From: Candidatus Stahliibacteriota bacterium
GTDB lineage: Bacteria > Hydrothermota > Tepidihabitantia > SM23-42
Direction of reading: 5' to 3'
Assembly: GCA_030613445.1 (NCBI GenBank)
Contig: JAUWLY010000103.1
Location: 1 to 8,992 of the forward strand
Length of the DNA stretch: 8,992 nucleotides
Part shown: in pieces, positions 1 through 5,777 of the stretch
How positions within the stretch are numbered: position 1 is the first letter of the stretch
Layout of the letters: every line of letters starts with the position of its first letter
Notes under the pieces: model-generated
What the model was told of the DNA's origin: nothing
Seen by the model: the letters and a program-made list of their open reading frames with translations, nothing else
The model's database searches: none
Program-made: the position numbers and the translations under genes

Positions 1-153
1 ATAAGACCCGATCCTCAACATTCTTCAACTCCTGGCTGTCACCCCTGAAAGTCTTGACTCAAATGGAGTCTTCGACCCCGCATAAGCGGATTTCGGGTCA
101 CTCCGCCAGAAGGCGGATTTCAAGGCACCGCTAACTCCCCGCCTAGCACGACC
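1..153 (-). ncRNA. ffs: Signal recognition particle RNA, large bacterial type, 5' (Alu-domain) part, cut by window edge
   Basis: Read on the minus strand, this stretch matches my memory of the 5' half of the long SRP RNA of Bacillus subtilis. It has GTGCTAGGCGGGGAG (135-149), then TAGCGGTGCC (124-133), then a hairpin with arms CCCG/CGGG whose loop contains the conserved AAATCCGC (81-93), then GGGGTCGAA. Near the window edge it reads GTTGAGG and CGGGTCT, as in the start of the long central helix. The 3' half, including the S domain with its GGAAGG loop, would lie to the left of the window. The RNA scaffolds Ffh in co-translational membrane targeting, and the Alu domain is the part linked to elongation arrest. 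An additional hairpin (102-117) lies between the usual Alu elements. The 5' end is placed only approximately (about 147-153). Identification rests on remembered sequence, not on a covariance search. Confidence 0.85.
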
Positions 154-154
154 G

Positions 155-183
155 TTATTAACGTACAAAAGCAGTTTTTTCAA
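155..183 (-). promoter_or_regulatory. Likely promoter of the SRP RNA gene, inside the end of the upstream CDS
   Basis: On the minus strand a -35-like TTGAAA (178-183) and a -10-like TAATAA (155-160) are separated by 17 bp. Transcription would start around 147-149, where SRP RNA similarity begins. The -10 element includes the TAA stop codon (158-160) of the solute-binding protein gene, so the promoter lies within the last codons of that gene. The RNA may also be processed from operon read-through. The -10 match is imperfect. Confidence 0.45.
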
Positions 184-1153
184 AAAGAAATTCGCTCGGC
201 TTGATGCCGCAAGTACCAATGCCTCGCCTTACCAATATCGTCTGGAAATTCTCAACATTCCTCAGATTAACTTCTGCCAATCTCTGATAGTCTGGTGTTC
301 TCATAGCCATAGCAAGTTTGTCATCAGCAGACCAGCCGTTCATTTTAATGACCATATCTCTTGCGACCCTGGGATTTCTTGCGAGATAACTGAGGGTTGC
401 CTCAACAGAGGTCTTGATACGTATTGCGGCAAGCTTATTCTCTTTAGTGACATAGCTTTCACGCATTACAATTGCTGCATAGGGCATGGATGGAACAACA
501 TAGTAAGAAATGACACCTTCCATCAAAACTTGACTGCCATTAAACACATGATAACCACGATAAGGGTCAATAAGATAAAGTACATCCGCTTTATCATCTG
601 CAAACGCGGTCGCAATCTCCTCGGCTTGCAAAGGAACTTGGATGACTTTAATTATATCATCTTCAGCCATTTTTGCCAAGATAAGGTTGATTAAGTATTC
701 ATCGCTTGCCAGGTATCCTAATCGTCTACCTTTAAGGTCTCTTAATCTAGTGATTTTAGTCTTCGCCGGCACAACTATCGCATCCAAATCCTTGCCTGAC
801 TTAATCTCTATGGAGCTCATTACTTTAATCGTGTCACCGTTACTCACCGGTGATAGCATAAGCCAGTACCAGGGCACAGCAACAATATCGTATAGGCCAT
901 CTTTTAACCCCTGTAAAGGATTCCCTTGGATCTCAACAAATACCGGATCAATTTTTTCTAAAAGAAAGTATTGTCTGGTGGTATCCTCTTTGGCTACATA
1001 AAATGGTACTGATGTAAAGGATTTGTCAACACCTATCCTGATCTGTGAAGGCAGCGATTGTTTGTACTGTGGATAGCCAACAACAAATAAAAGAACCAAA
1101 GCTCCGATAAAGATAAGTACACTCAATAACCTTTCCTTTGGTTTGATGCCCAT
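158..1153 (-). CDS. Membrane-anchored NMT1/THI5-like solute-binding protein
   Basis: This 331-residue protein resembles ABC-transporter solute-binding proteins of the NMT1/THI5 (SsuA/TauA) type. A basic N-terminus is followed by one hydrophobic segment (about residues 9-28) with no lipobox cysteine, so it is probably an uncleaved anchor or signal peptide presenting the domain outside the inner membrane. Family-like features in order are IRIGVD...SVPFYVAKE near residue 38, a GLKDGLYDIV block, a TRLRDLKGRRLGYL block (about 135-150) and KADVLYLIDPY (about 190-200). No permease or ATPase gene is in the window, so the ligand and transport role are unknown; it could act as a sensor or an orphan binding protein. 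Its ATG overlaps the stop of the TPR lipoprotein gene by one base (TAATG), indicating translational coupling. It ends a few bases before the SRP RNA. Confidence 0.75.
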   Translation of the reverse strand: MGIKPKERLLSVLIFIGALVLLFVVGYPQYKQSLPSQIRIGVDKSFTSVPFYVAKEDTTRQYFLLEKIDPVFVEIQGNPLQGLKDGLYDIVAVPWYWLMLSPVSNGDTIKVMSSIEIKSGKDLDAIVVPAKTKITRLRDLKGRRLGYLASDEYLINLILAKMAEDDIIKVIQVPLQAEEIATAFADDKADVLYLIDPYRGYHVFNGSQVLMEGVISYYVVPSMPYAAIVMRESYVTKENKLAAIRIKTSVEATLSYLARNPRVARDMVIKMNGWSADDKLAMAMRTPDYQRLAEVNLRNVENFQTILVRRGIGTCGIKPSEFLFEKTAFVR

Positions 1154-2367
1154 TACTGCTCCTTCTCTAATTTCTCTATCTTTTGTAGATATTCCAGCGC
1201 CTTTTTCGTATTACCTATTTCTCGATAGCAAAAGGCGAGGTTTCTCATAGCATCTATGAACTTGGGATTGAAAACCAAAACTTTACCTTCAAGTAGGTCA
1301 ATTGCTTTCCGGTAGTCCTTTAGCTGAGAATGGATAACTGCGATATAGAACCATGCATAAAGATCATCTGCCTTTAGTTCGGTGATCTTCTCAAAGTAAC
1401 CGAGTGCATCTTCATACTTTTCTGCCCTAATAAATAACTCGCCGGCATAGAATAGTGCATCAAGGTCTTCGGGCGATAGATCAAGGCTCTTCAGTACATA
1501 ATTCAAGGCGTTCTTGTTGTTCTTGAGATTGTAGTGGGACATGCCACCTAAATAATAAGCCCGGGATAGACCTTGCGCCAGCTTACAGAATCTATCGATA
1601 TTCTTTCGCTGCGTTGTTAGTCCCGCATCGAAACCGAGTTTTACCTTAATTAATCGATCGAGTTCTTCACTATTTTTATCAGCCCATAATTTCATTATTT
1701 TCTGTGCAAAGAGCTTATCGATTTCAGGGAGATTCGTGAAAAGAATTTTTGCTGCACCTTTATATTTCTTGTCAAAATGCTTAATCGCATCATCAAACTT
1801 CACAAGTGCCGAATCATATAGTTTCCTGTCAAAAAATGATTTACCAATAAGGAAATATGCCTGGGGGTTCCCAGGATCGAGTGTCAATGCTTTTGCGTAC
1901 GCCTGGTCAGCAAGATCTTTCTTGCCCTCTACAGCATAAATCCCCCCTCTAAGGATGTAGATATCGACTTTATCCGGATTTAAAAGCTCGCAGAATCTCA
2001 AGTCTTTAAGTGCTGTTTCATATTTCTGCTCTAGCTCAAGCGCCACTGCAGAATTGTAAAATGCTTGCCAATAGACTGAAAGGTTATTTTTGTCCTTAAG
2101 TATCCACTTAAGCGTACTCAACGAATCGGTACTGATAGCGTCGTGAAATGCCTTGCTTGCTGCGGTCCAATGGGTAAGACCAATCTCTGTTTTTGCCAAC
2201 AGGCAATACAATTCATAATTATTGGGGTCACTTTTAAGACCGATCAAAACCTGTTCTTTTGCCCTCTGATACTCATGACGTTGAATATAGATATTCGCTG
2301 AATTGATCGCAGTTGACGGGCAGCCCACAAACAAAATCAGTAAGCCCAGCAAGAGTAATTTCTTCAT
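1153..2367 (-). CDS. TPR-repeat lipoprotein
   Basis: This 404-residue protein starts with a short lipoprotein signal (KK, a leucine-rich core, then F-V-G-C with Cys16 as the likely lipidated residue; Phe at -3 is slightly off consensus). It is therefore expected on the periplasmic side of a membrane. The rest is mainly tetratricopeptide repeats: about four to five between residues 24 and 200 (for example the A-x-x-A-Y-x-K-A-L-x-L-D-P pattern near 152-165) and four between 264 and 400. A non-repeat charged stretch (about 200-260) separates the two arrays. TPR solenoids bind proteins and no catalytic motif is visible, so it is probably a scaffold or assembly factor. It is the first gene of a two-gene operon and is translationally coupled to the solute-binding protein, suggesting they act together. 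AAGGAGGT just upstream supports the start. Confidence 0.85.
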   Translation of the reverse strand: MKKLLLLGLLILFVGCPSTAINSANIYIQRHEYQRAKEQVLIGLKSDPNNYELYCLLAKTEIGLTHWTAASKAFHDAISTDSLSTLKWILKDKNNLSVYWQAFYNSAVALELEQKYETALKDLRFCELLNPDKVDIYILRGGIYAVEGKKDLADQAYAKALTLDPGNPQAYFLIGKSFFDRKLYDSALVKFDDAIKHFDKKYKGAAKILFTNLPEIDKLFAQKIMKLWADKNSEELDRLIKVKLGFDAGLTTQRKNIDRFCKLAQGLSRAYYLGGMSHYNLKNNKNALNYVLKSLDLSPEDLDALFYAGELFIRAEKYEDALGYFEKITELKADDLYAWFYIAVIHSQLKDYRKAIDLLEGKVLVFNPKFIDAMRNLAFCYREIGNTKKALEYLQKIEKLEKEQ

Positions 2368-2370
2368 CTT

Positions 2371-2378
2371 ACCTCCTT
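2371..2378 (-). promoter_or_regulatory. Strong Shine-Dalgarno site of the TPR lipoprotein gene
   Basis: The minus strand reads AAGGAGGT three bases before the ATG at 2365-2367. This near-perfect anti-16S match fixes the start of the lipoprotein gene. Confidence 0.8.
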
Positions 2379-2385
2379 AATCGTT

Positions 2386-2413
2386 ATTCTAATGATATTT
2401 GGAGGAAAGTCAA
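2386..2413 (-). promoter_or_regulatory. Sigma-70-type promoter for the TPR lipoprotein/solute-binding protein operon
   Basis: On the minus strand TTGACT (2408-2413) and TAGAAT (2386-2391) are spaced by 16 bp. Transcription would begin near 2378-2380, almost at the Shine-Dalgarno site, giving a very short leader of about 11-14 nt. Sequence match only. Confidence 0.5.
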
Positions 2414-2545
2414 TAACCAGAATGGCGTCGTAATCAGTTGTACGGCATGGCAGCCAGTATCGTCCAACGGCATCGTGACAGGGCTGGAAAAGACCATAAG
2501 CCACCATCGATAAAAACAAAAGGTACTAGTCTTTCGTATTTAACG

Positions 2546-2596
2546 GGGCGAGCTGCGGGATTCCTCACTGTGTTCGGAACAAGCTGCGCAATCTCA
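2546..2596. repeat. Intergenic repeat element, left member of a facing pair
   Basis: AGCTGCG occurs twice in direct orientation (2551-2557 and 2582-2588), with a small TTCC/GGAA inverted pair between (2561-2564, 2576-2579). The element ends in GCAATCTCA (2588-2596), the exact reverse complement of TGAGATTGC in the next element. Its style is that of the short dispersed repeats seen between genes in many uncultured bacteria, but copy number cannot be judged from one window. Confidence 0.45.
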
Positions 2597-2644
2597 TAGG
2601 CAGAGAAAAATCTCGAAAAAACATAACATTGTTTCTTTAAACTA

Positions 2645-2699
2645 CGCTGAGATTGCCACGCTCATCCTGCTCCCTGGCAGGATTCGCTCGCAATGACAA
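2645..2699. repeat. Palindromic intergenic repeat, right member of a facing pair
   Basis: A 7-bp stem ATCCTGC/GCAGGAT (2664-2670, 2677-2683) has a 6-nt loop. It is nested inside an outer ATTGC/GCAAT pair (2652-2656, 2690-2694), making an imperfect hairpin of about 43 bp. It starts with TGAGATTGC and ends in CAATGACAA, typical of dispersed bacterial intergenic repeats. No T-run follows, so it is not a standard intrinsic terminator. Confidence 0.6.
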
Positions 2700-2772
2700 G
2701 AACCCTGGTGTTGTAAAAGAGCAATATTGACAACGCTTTACAAAAAGTGGAGAGGAGTTAGCTGATCAGCTC

Positions 2773-4107
2773 TTGATTTTTCGAGGATTTAGCATATTAT
2801 TAAGCCACATGTCACTTATCAGTATAGCCAGTCTCTTTCTTGTAATAATGACCAAACCGCTAATTATTGATTCAATCATATATGCTGTCGACCTGCCCAC
2901 AATGGAGATTAGAGAACAGGTAATAACCGGCTCAATCATTGATTACAGCATAGACGATTATCTATATGTGTTGACCGCACGCTATCTTTATAAGATAGAT
3001 CCGGATTACTTATCGCTAAGGGATCGGATACCTTTACCCCAACGATTCAATTATATCGCCACAAATATTGACGAGGTAATTTTAATAACCAGCGGTGAAA
3101 TTATCCTCCTGGACAAAAAAAATCTAGCTTTTAAAACCGGCATCGGTATTGAATACGGTGACTACCGACCCATGGTTTCTCGCAACAACACAATTGCGCG
3201 GGGACATAATAATATACTCAATCTGTTCATTGATGCGGAGGGGAAAACGATAATTAAAATATTCGATTTGACCACGGGTCGCCTTCTAAAGAAAAGAACC
3301 ATATCCAGACTAGTTGCTTACCGATACTATGCCGATGATAACCTCATTGTCACTTTCGATATCGAAAATAAAATAATCCTATACGATTTGTTACTAAATA
3401 AGCAAAGTAAATTCATACTAAACAACCCTGGAAATGAATTTGAACGGTATGAAAATGGTTATCTAATTTACAGCGCGGAAGCGATTTTTTTTGTCACAAA
3501 ACATGGTAAATTAATAGATTTCCAGCCAATTCCTATTAAAAATCAGGAAGTAGTCGAGAGATTTTTGTTCGTTACTGAGCATGGGATTGTCTTACTGGAT
3601 TCCTTAACTTTAAGACCCAAGGTGATATTCAAAGGTGCTGTGGAGTTTGCAAGGCTATTCCAGGTGCAGTCAGATGACTATGACTATGCACTTGCCTTAG
3701 ACCAGAATGGCAATTTCAATTTACTCAACTTGAACACCATGGTGATGATATCAATGACCGAAGCAGAAGATAGAATACCAGAAAAAATCGCCGGGCTATC
3801 CACTGCCGCAAGTGATTCACTGTGGTATTTCCAGATTGGTGCATTTTCCAATAACCATAATGCTCAGCAAATGTACGAAGAGATAAGACAACGTAATATC
3901 CCGGTGTTTATTGATTCGACTGATCTTTATCGCGTTAAATTCGGTGGTTTCCAAGACAAGTTCAAGGCGATCGAGATTGTCGAAAAAGCCGATCTTGATG
4001 GCTGGTTTATTCTCCAAAAAAGAATCGAACAGCCAGATTTTGCTGAGTTTATTATAGGACTAAAGAAATTTGAATTGAAGGATGGGATCATAACAAGGAG
4101 TGACTAA
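2773..4107 (+). CDS. Beta-propeller-like protein with C-terminal SPOR domain
   Basis: This protein has 444 residues from the TTG at 2773, or 432 from the ATG at 2809. I prefer TTG because GGAGAGGAG lies upstream (a long spacing of 15 bp) and it gives the N-terminus a positive residue before the hydrophobic segment (about residues 8-30), but the choice is uncertain. Residues about 35-335 are short beta-strand-like blocks with repeated aromatic/hydrophobic and D-x-x-T/N turns, resembling a degenerate beta-propeller. Residues about 348-418 match a SPOR domain (WYFQIGAFSNNHNAQQ..., then YRVKFGGFQDKFKA). SPOR domains bind denuded septal peptidoglycan, so the protein is probably periplasmic and linked to the cell wall or division. 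The stop overlaps the ridA start (TAATG). The pairing of an envelope protein with ridA and rnc is not a familiar operon to me. Confidence 0.75.
   Translation: MIFRGFSILLSHMSLISIASLFLVIMTKPLIIDSIIYAVDLPTMEIREQVITGSIIDYSIDDYLYVLTARYLYKIDPDYLSLRDRIPLPQRFNYIATNIDEVILITSGEIILLDKKNLAFKTGIGIEYGDYRPMVSRNNTIARGHNNILNLFIDAEGKTIIKIFDLTTGRLLKKRTISRLVAYRYYADDNLIVTFDIENKIILYDLLLNKQSKFILNNPGNEFERYENGYLIYSAEAIFFVTKHGKLIDFQPIPIKNQEVVERFLFVTEHGIVLLDSLTLRPKVIFKGAVEFARLFQVQSDDYDYALALDQNGNFNLLNLNTMVMISMTEAEDRIPEKIAGLSTAASDSLWYFQIGAFSNNHNAQQMYEEIRQRNIPVFIDSTDLYRVKFGGFQDKFKAIEIVEKADLDGWFILQKRIEQPDFAEFIIGLKKFELKDGIITRSD
4095..4100 (+). promoter_or_regulatory. Shine-Dalgarno site of ridA
   Basis: AAGGAG lies six bases before the ATG at 4107, within the last codons of the SPOR gene. 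It supports this start and coupled translation across the TAATG junction. Confidence 0.75.
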
Positions 4108-4484
4108 TGAAGAAAATAATAGAAACCGCCCAGGCGCCACGAGCAATCGGTCACTATTCTCAGGCGGTATCAATTGGTGATTTGGTTTTTACAGCCGGAC
4201 AGATCGCGCTCTTACCAGAAACCAATGAAATGGTTGATGGTGATGTGGCAAAGCAAACAAAACAAGTGCTTGATAATTTGAAGGCAGTGCTCGAGGCAGC
4301 TGGCGCTAATCTGTCAAAGGTCATAAAAACAACCGTGTATTTAACCGTACCAGAACATTTTGCTCCAATGAATGATGTTTATGGACAGTATTTTACTGAG
4401 GAACCACCTGCTCGTGCCACAATTTTTGTTAAATCTCTGCCCAAGGGCGCGCTCGTTGAAATCGATGCCATCGCTCGATTATAA
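4107..4484 (+). CDS. ridA: RidA family enamine/imine deaminase
   Basis: This 125-residue protein is of the usual length for the YjgF/YER057c/UK114 family and is recognisable throughout. Visible features are the N-terminal A-P-x-A-I-G-H-Y-S-Q-A (10-20), FTAGQIAL (28-35), a helix with QVLDNLKAVLEAAGA (53-67), VIKTTVYL (72-79), and the ligand-binding Arg103 in PPARAT with Glu118 in VEIDAIA. These correspond to Arg105 and Glu120 of the Salmonella enzyme. RidA hydrolyses reactive enamines and imines such as 2-aminoacrylate from PLP enzymes, protecting PLP-dependent enzymes; it acts as a cytosolic trimer with sites at subunit interfaces. Its 3' end overlaps the rnc start by 20 bp. All key residues I can check are present. 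Confidence 0.93.
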   Translation: MKKIIETAQAPRAIGHYSQAVSIGDLVFTAGQIALLPETNEMVDGDVAKQTKQVLDNLKAVLEAAGANLSKVIKTTVYLTVPEHFAPMNDVYGQYFTEEPPARATIFVKSLPKGALVEIDAIARL

Positions 4485-5160
4485 AACGATTCAGGGATCT
4501 CTGAACATTAGATTCAAAAAGAGAACTCTATTAAATTTAGCCCTTACGCATTCATCATATAGAGATCCCCAGAACAATAAGAAGAAGTCCAATGAAACAC
4601 TTGAATTTCTCGGCGATGCAGTATTAGAACTAGTTGTACGCGAATTCCTCTACATCAAGTATCCTGATGCTCAAGAAGGAGAGCTGAGCGAATTGAAGAA
4701 AAGATATACCTGTACTGAAGCACTGTATAGAACCGGTAAGAGACTACATTTAGGCAAATTTTTGATAATGGATAAAGGCGAAGAACTTACTGGTGGTAGA
4801 GATCGACCCTCAAATATAGCTGGTTGTCTTGAAGCAATTATCGGGGCACTCTATCTTGATCGTGGATTGATGTATGTTGCAAAATTTGTGCAATGCATAC
4901 TTCTTAAAAAGCGGATAGCAAAGCACAAAGACTACAAATCAATACTAAACCGTTGGGTAATGCAGCATCGGAAATCGATTGGTTATCGTATCGTGAAAGA
5001 AGAAGGTGCTTCGCATAAGAAGAAATTTCATGTTAGCCTTTACATCGGCGAGAAAAAAGTAAGTCAGGGGTCTGGATCAACGAAGAAGAAAGCCGAGCAG
5101 GAAGCGGCAAAGAACTTCTTTCAGAAGAAGTCCAAATTAAAAATGCTAAATGTCAAATGA
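4465..5160 (+). CDS. rnc: Ribonuclease III with a substituted catalytic aspartate
   Basis: From the ATG at 4465 the protein has 231 residues, normal for RNase III, and begins like the family (RFKKRTLLNLALTHSSY, about 16-32). The frame is open further upstream, but that extension is only ridA DNA read out of frame. The signature NETLEFLGDAVLE (43-55) gives Glu44, Glu47 and Asp51, matching E. coli Glu38, Glu41 and Asp45. The second metal-site block reads IAGCLEAIIGALYLD (118-132). Glu123 matches Glu117, but Gly120 (codon GGT, 4822-4824) stands where Asp114 is expected. A double-stranded RNA-binding domain follows (about 153-220, ending GSGSTKKKAEQEAAKNFF). It processes rRNA and mRNA duplexes in the cytosol. 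No clear ribosome binding site is seen, so translation is probably coupled to ridA. Activity may be reduced or metal-dependent. Confidence 0.92.
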   Translation: MPSLDYKTIQGSLNIRFKKRTLLNLALTHSSYRDPQNNKKKSNETLEFLGDAVLELVVREFLYIKYPDAQEGELSELKKRYTCTEALYRTGKRLHLGKFLIMDKGEELTGGRDRPSNIAGCLEAIIGALYLDRGLMYVAKFVQCILLKKRIAKHKDYKSILNRWVMQHRKSIGYRIVKEEGASHKKKFHVSLYIGEKKVSQGSGSTKKKAEQEAAKNFFQKKSKLKMLNVK

Positions 5161-5175
5161 ATTTCAAATTGGAAT

Positions 5176-5246
5176 TTCTCTGGATCATCCGGTCCCTTCG
5201 ACATATGACTCAGGACTACAGCAAGCCGGATGATGACACGAGAGTA
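5176..5246 (+). repeat. Palindromic repeat copy A (left of the GIY-YIG gene)
   Basis: This 71-bp element has arms ATCATCCGG (5184-5192) and CCGGATGAT (5226-5234) around a 33-nt loop with CTTCGAC and CTCAGGACTACAGCAAG, and ends GACACGAGAGTA. It differs from copy B (5575-5645) at one base only (5206, G against A) and has the same orientation. It begins 16 bp after rnc. No T-run follows. Confidence 0.9.
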
Positions 5247-5255
5247 CCCCCTCTG

Positions 5256-5573
5256 TCATTGCCCGACTTGATCGGGCAACCCAGAAATCAACTCGTCATA
5301 TAGATCTTTCCACTCAGGATTTTCTTTTTCAATTAATTCAAGCTTCCATTTCCGGTTATATCTCTTAAGCCTTTTTTCTCGCTTTATCGCATTTTCTGGA
5401 TCATGATATTGCTCAAAATAGACTAATTTATCTACATTGTATTTCCTGGTAAAGCCTTCCACAAACTCTTTTTTGTGTTCCCACACTCGTTTAATCAAAT
5501 TCGATGTAATACCGATATACAATGTCCCATTCCGTTTACTTGCTAAAATGTAGACATAGAAATTCTTTTTCAT
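5256..5573 (-). CDS. Single-domain GIY-YIG nuclease (UPF0213-like), flanked by direct repeats
   Basis: From the ATG at 5571-5573 this is a 105-residue protein, typical of stand-alone GIY-YIG proteins. FYVYILAS (5-12) gives the GIY-strand Tyr8, and LYIGITSN (18-25) gives the YIG strand with Tyr19 and Gly21. Arg29 sits in NLIKRVWEHK, and Glu66 in AIKREKRLK is the expected metal ligand, so the active site looks complete. The family cuts or nicks DNA in repair, restriction, homing and transposition; the stand-alone subgroup is poorly characterised. A start at 5603 would add ten residues encoded by repeat B, so I reject it. The last residues (GLPDQVGQ) and the stop come from a palindrome at 5259-5279. 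The gene is 2 bp from repeat B and 9 bp from repeat A. AGAGAAG before the ATG is a weak ribosome binding site. Confidence 0.88.
   Translation of the reverse strand: MKKNFYVYILASKRNGTLYIGITSNLIKRVWEHKKEFVEGFTRKYNVDKLVYFEQYHDPENAIKREKRLKRYNRKWKLELIEKENPEWKDLYDELISGLPDQVGQ
5259..5279. repeat. Perfect 8-bp palindrome at the 3' end of the GIY-YIG gene
   Basis: TTGCCCGA (5259-5266) and TCGGGCAA (5272-5279) flank a 5-nt loop. The element encodes the last residues of the nuclease and abuts its stop codon (5256-5258). The following TGACAGAGG on the minus strand resembles the tail of common dispersed repeats. No T-run follows, so terminator function is doubtful although the hairpin could protect the 3' end of the mRNA. 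Confidence 0.7.
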
Positions 5574-5574
5574 C

Positions 5575-5661
5575 TTCTCTGGATCATCCGGTCCCTTCGA
5601 CATATAACTCAGGACTACAGCAAGCCGGATGATGACACGAGAGTAAACCGGATGATGACAC
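5575..5661 (+). repeat. Palindromic repeat copy B with one trailing half-site
   Basis: Bases 5575-5645 repeat copy A with a single mismatch (arms 5583-5591 and 5625-5633). A further right-arm motif CCGGATGATGACAC follows at 5648-5661, exactly 23 bp after the same motif in the repeat (5625). It starts 2 bp upstream of the GIY-YIG start codon, so its minus strand is the leader of that gene. Confidence 0.9.
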
Positions 5662-5668
5662 TTGAACC

Positions 5669-5687
5669 AATGAATCTTTGATTCATT
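5669..5687. repeat. Short A/T-rich perfect hairpin
   Basis: AATGAATC and GATTCATT form an 8-bp perfect stem with loop TTT, placed between repeats B and C. No T-run follows on either strand, so it is not a clear terminator. Confidence 0.5.
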
Positions 5688-5688
5688 A

Positions 5689-5775
5689 TCTCTAGATTAT
5701 CCAATCCCTTCGATATATGACTCAGGACTACAGCAAGTTGGATAATGACAGATGAGGATGGTTGGATAATGACAC
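5689..5775 (+). repeat. Palindromic repeat copy C, covarying variant, with trailing half-site
   Basis: Bases 5689-5750 align to copies A and B through the loop (shared CTCAGGACTACAGCAAG), but the arms are ATTATCCAA (5696-5704) and TTGGATAAT (5738-5746). Three changes on the left arm are matched by three on the right, so pairing is kept. A trailing half-site TTGGATAATGACAC at 5762-5775 carries the same variant arm, 24 bp after the first. Confidence 0.85.
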
Positions 5776-5777
5776 CC

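Larger units (their letters stand above)
2368..2772. other. Divergent intergenic region between the lipoprotein operon and the SPOR operon
   Basis: This 405-bp gap separates diverging genes. The left end holds the lipoprotein operon promoter. About 2415-2540 has no gene I recognise. An open frame on the plus strand ending at 2513 resembles no family I know and starts inside the lipoprotein gene on the other strand, so I treat it as chance. From about 2545 to 2700 there are two intergenic repeats facing each other. The right end has a purine-rich GGAGAGGAG (2749-2757), the probable ribosome binding site of the next gene. No tRNA or riboswitch was recognised. Confidence 0.6.

Noticed and set aside
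25..219. 64-codon minus-strand open frame
   Set aside because: It lies across the SRP RNA and the end of the solute-binding protein gene in another frame and resembles no protein family.
2313..2513. 66-codon plus-strand open frame in the divergent gap
   Set aside because: It starts inside the lipoprotein gene on the other strand, lacks a ribosome binding site and matches no family I know.
2727..2732. Perfect -35-like TTGACA upstream of the SPOR gene
   Set aside because: No acceptable -10 hexamer lies 16-18 bp downstream; that position is the purine-rich ribosome binding site.
4372..4464. Upstream start for RNase III, adding 31 residues
   Set aside because: The extension is ridA coding sequence in another frame. 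The family-like N-terminus begins just after the ATG at 4465.
5574..5603. Upstream start for the GIY-YIG protein, adding 10 residues
   Set aside because: Those residues are encoded by repeat B, whose other copies are non-coding. The conserved domain begins right after the ATG at 5571-5573.
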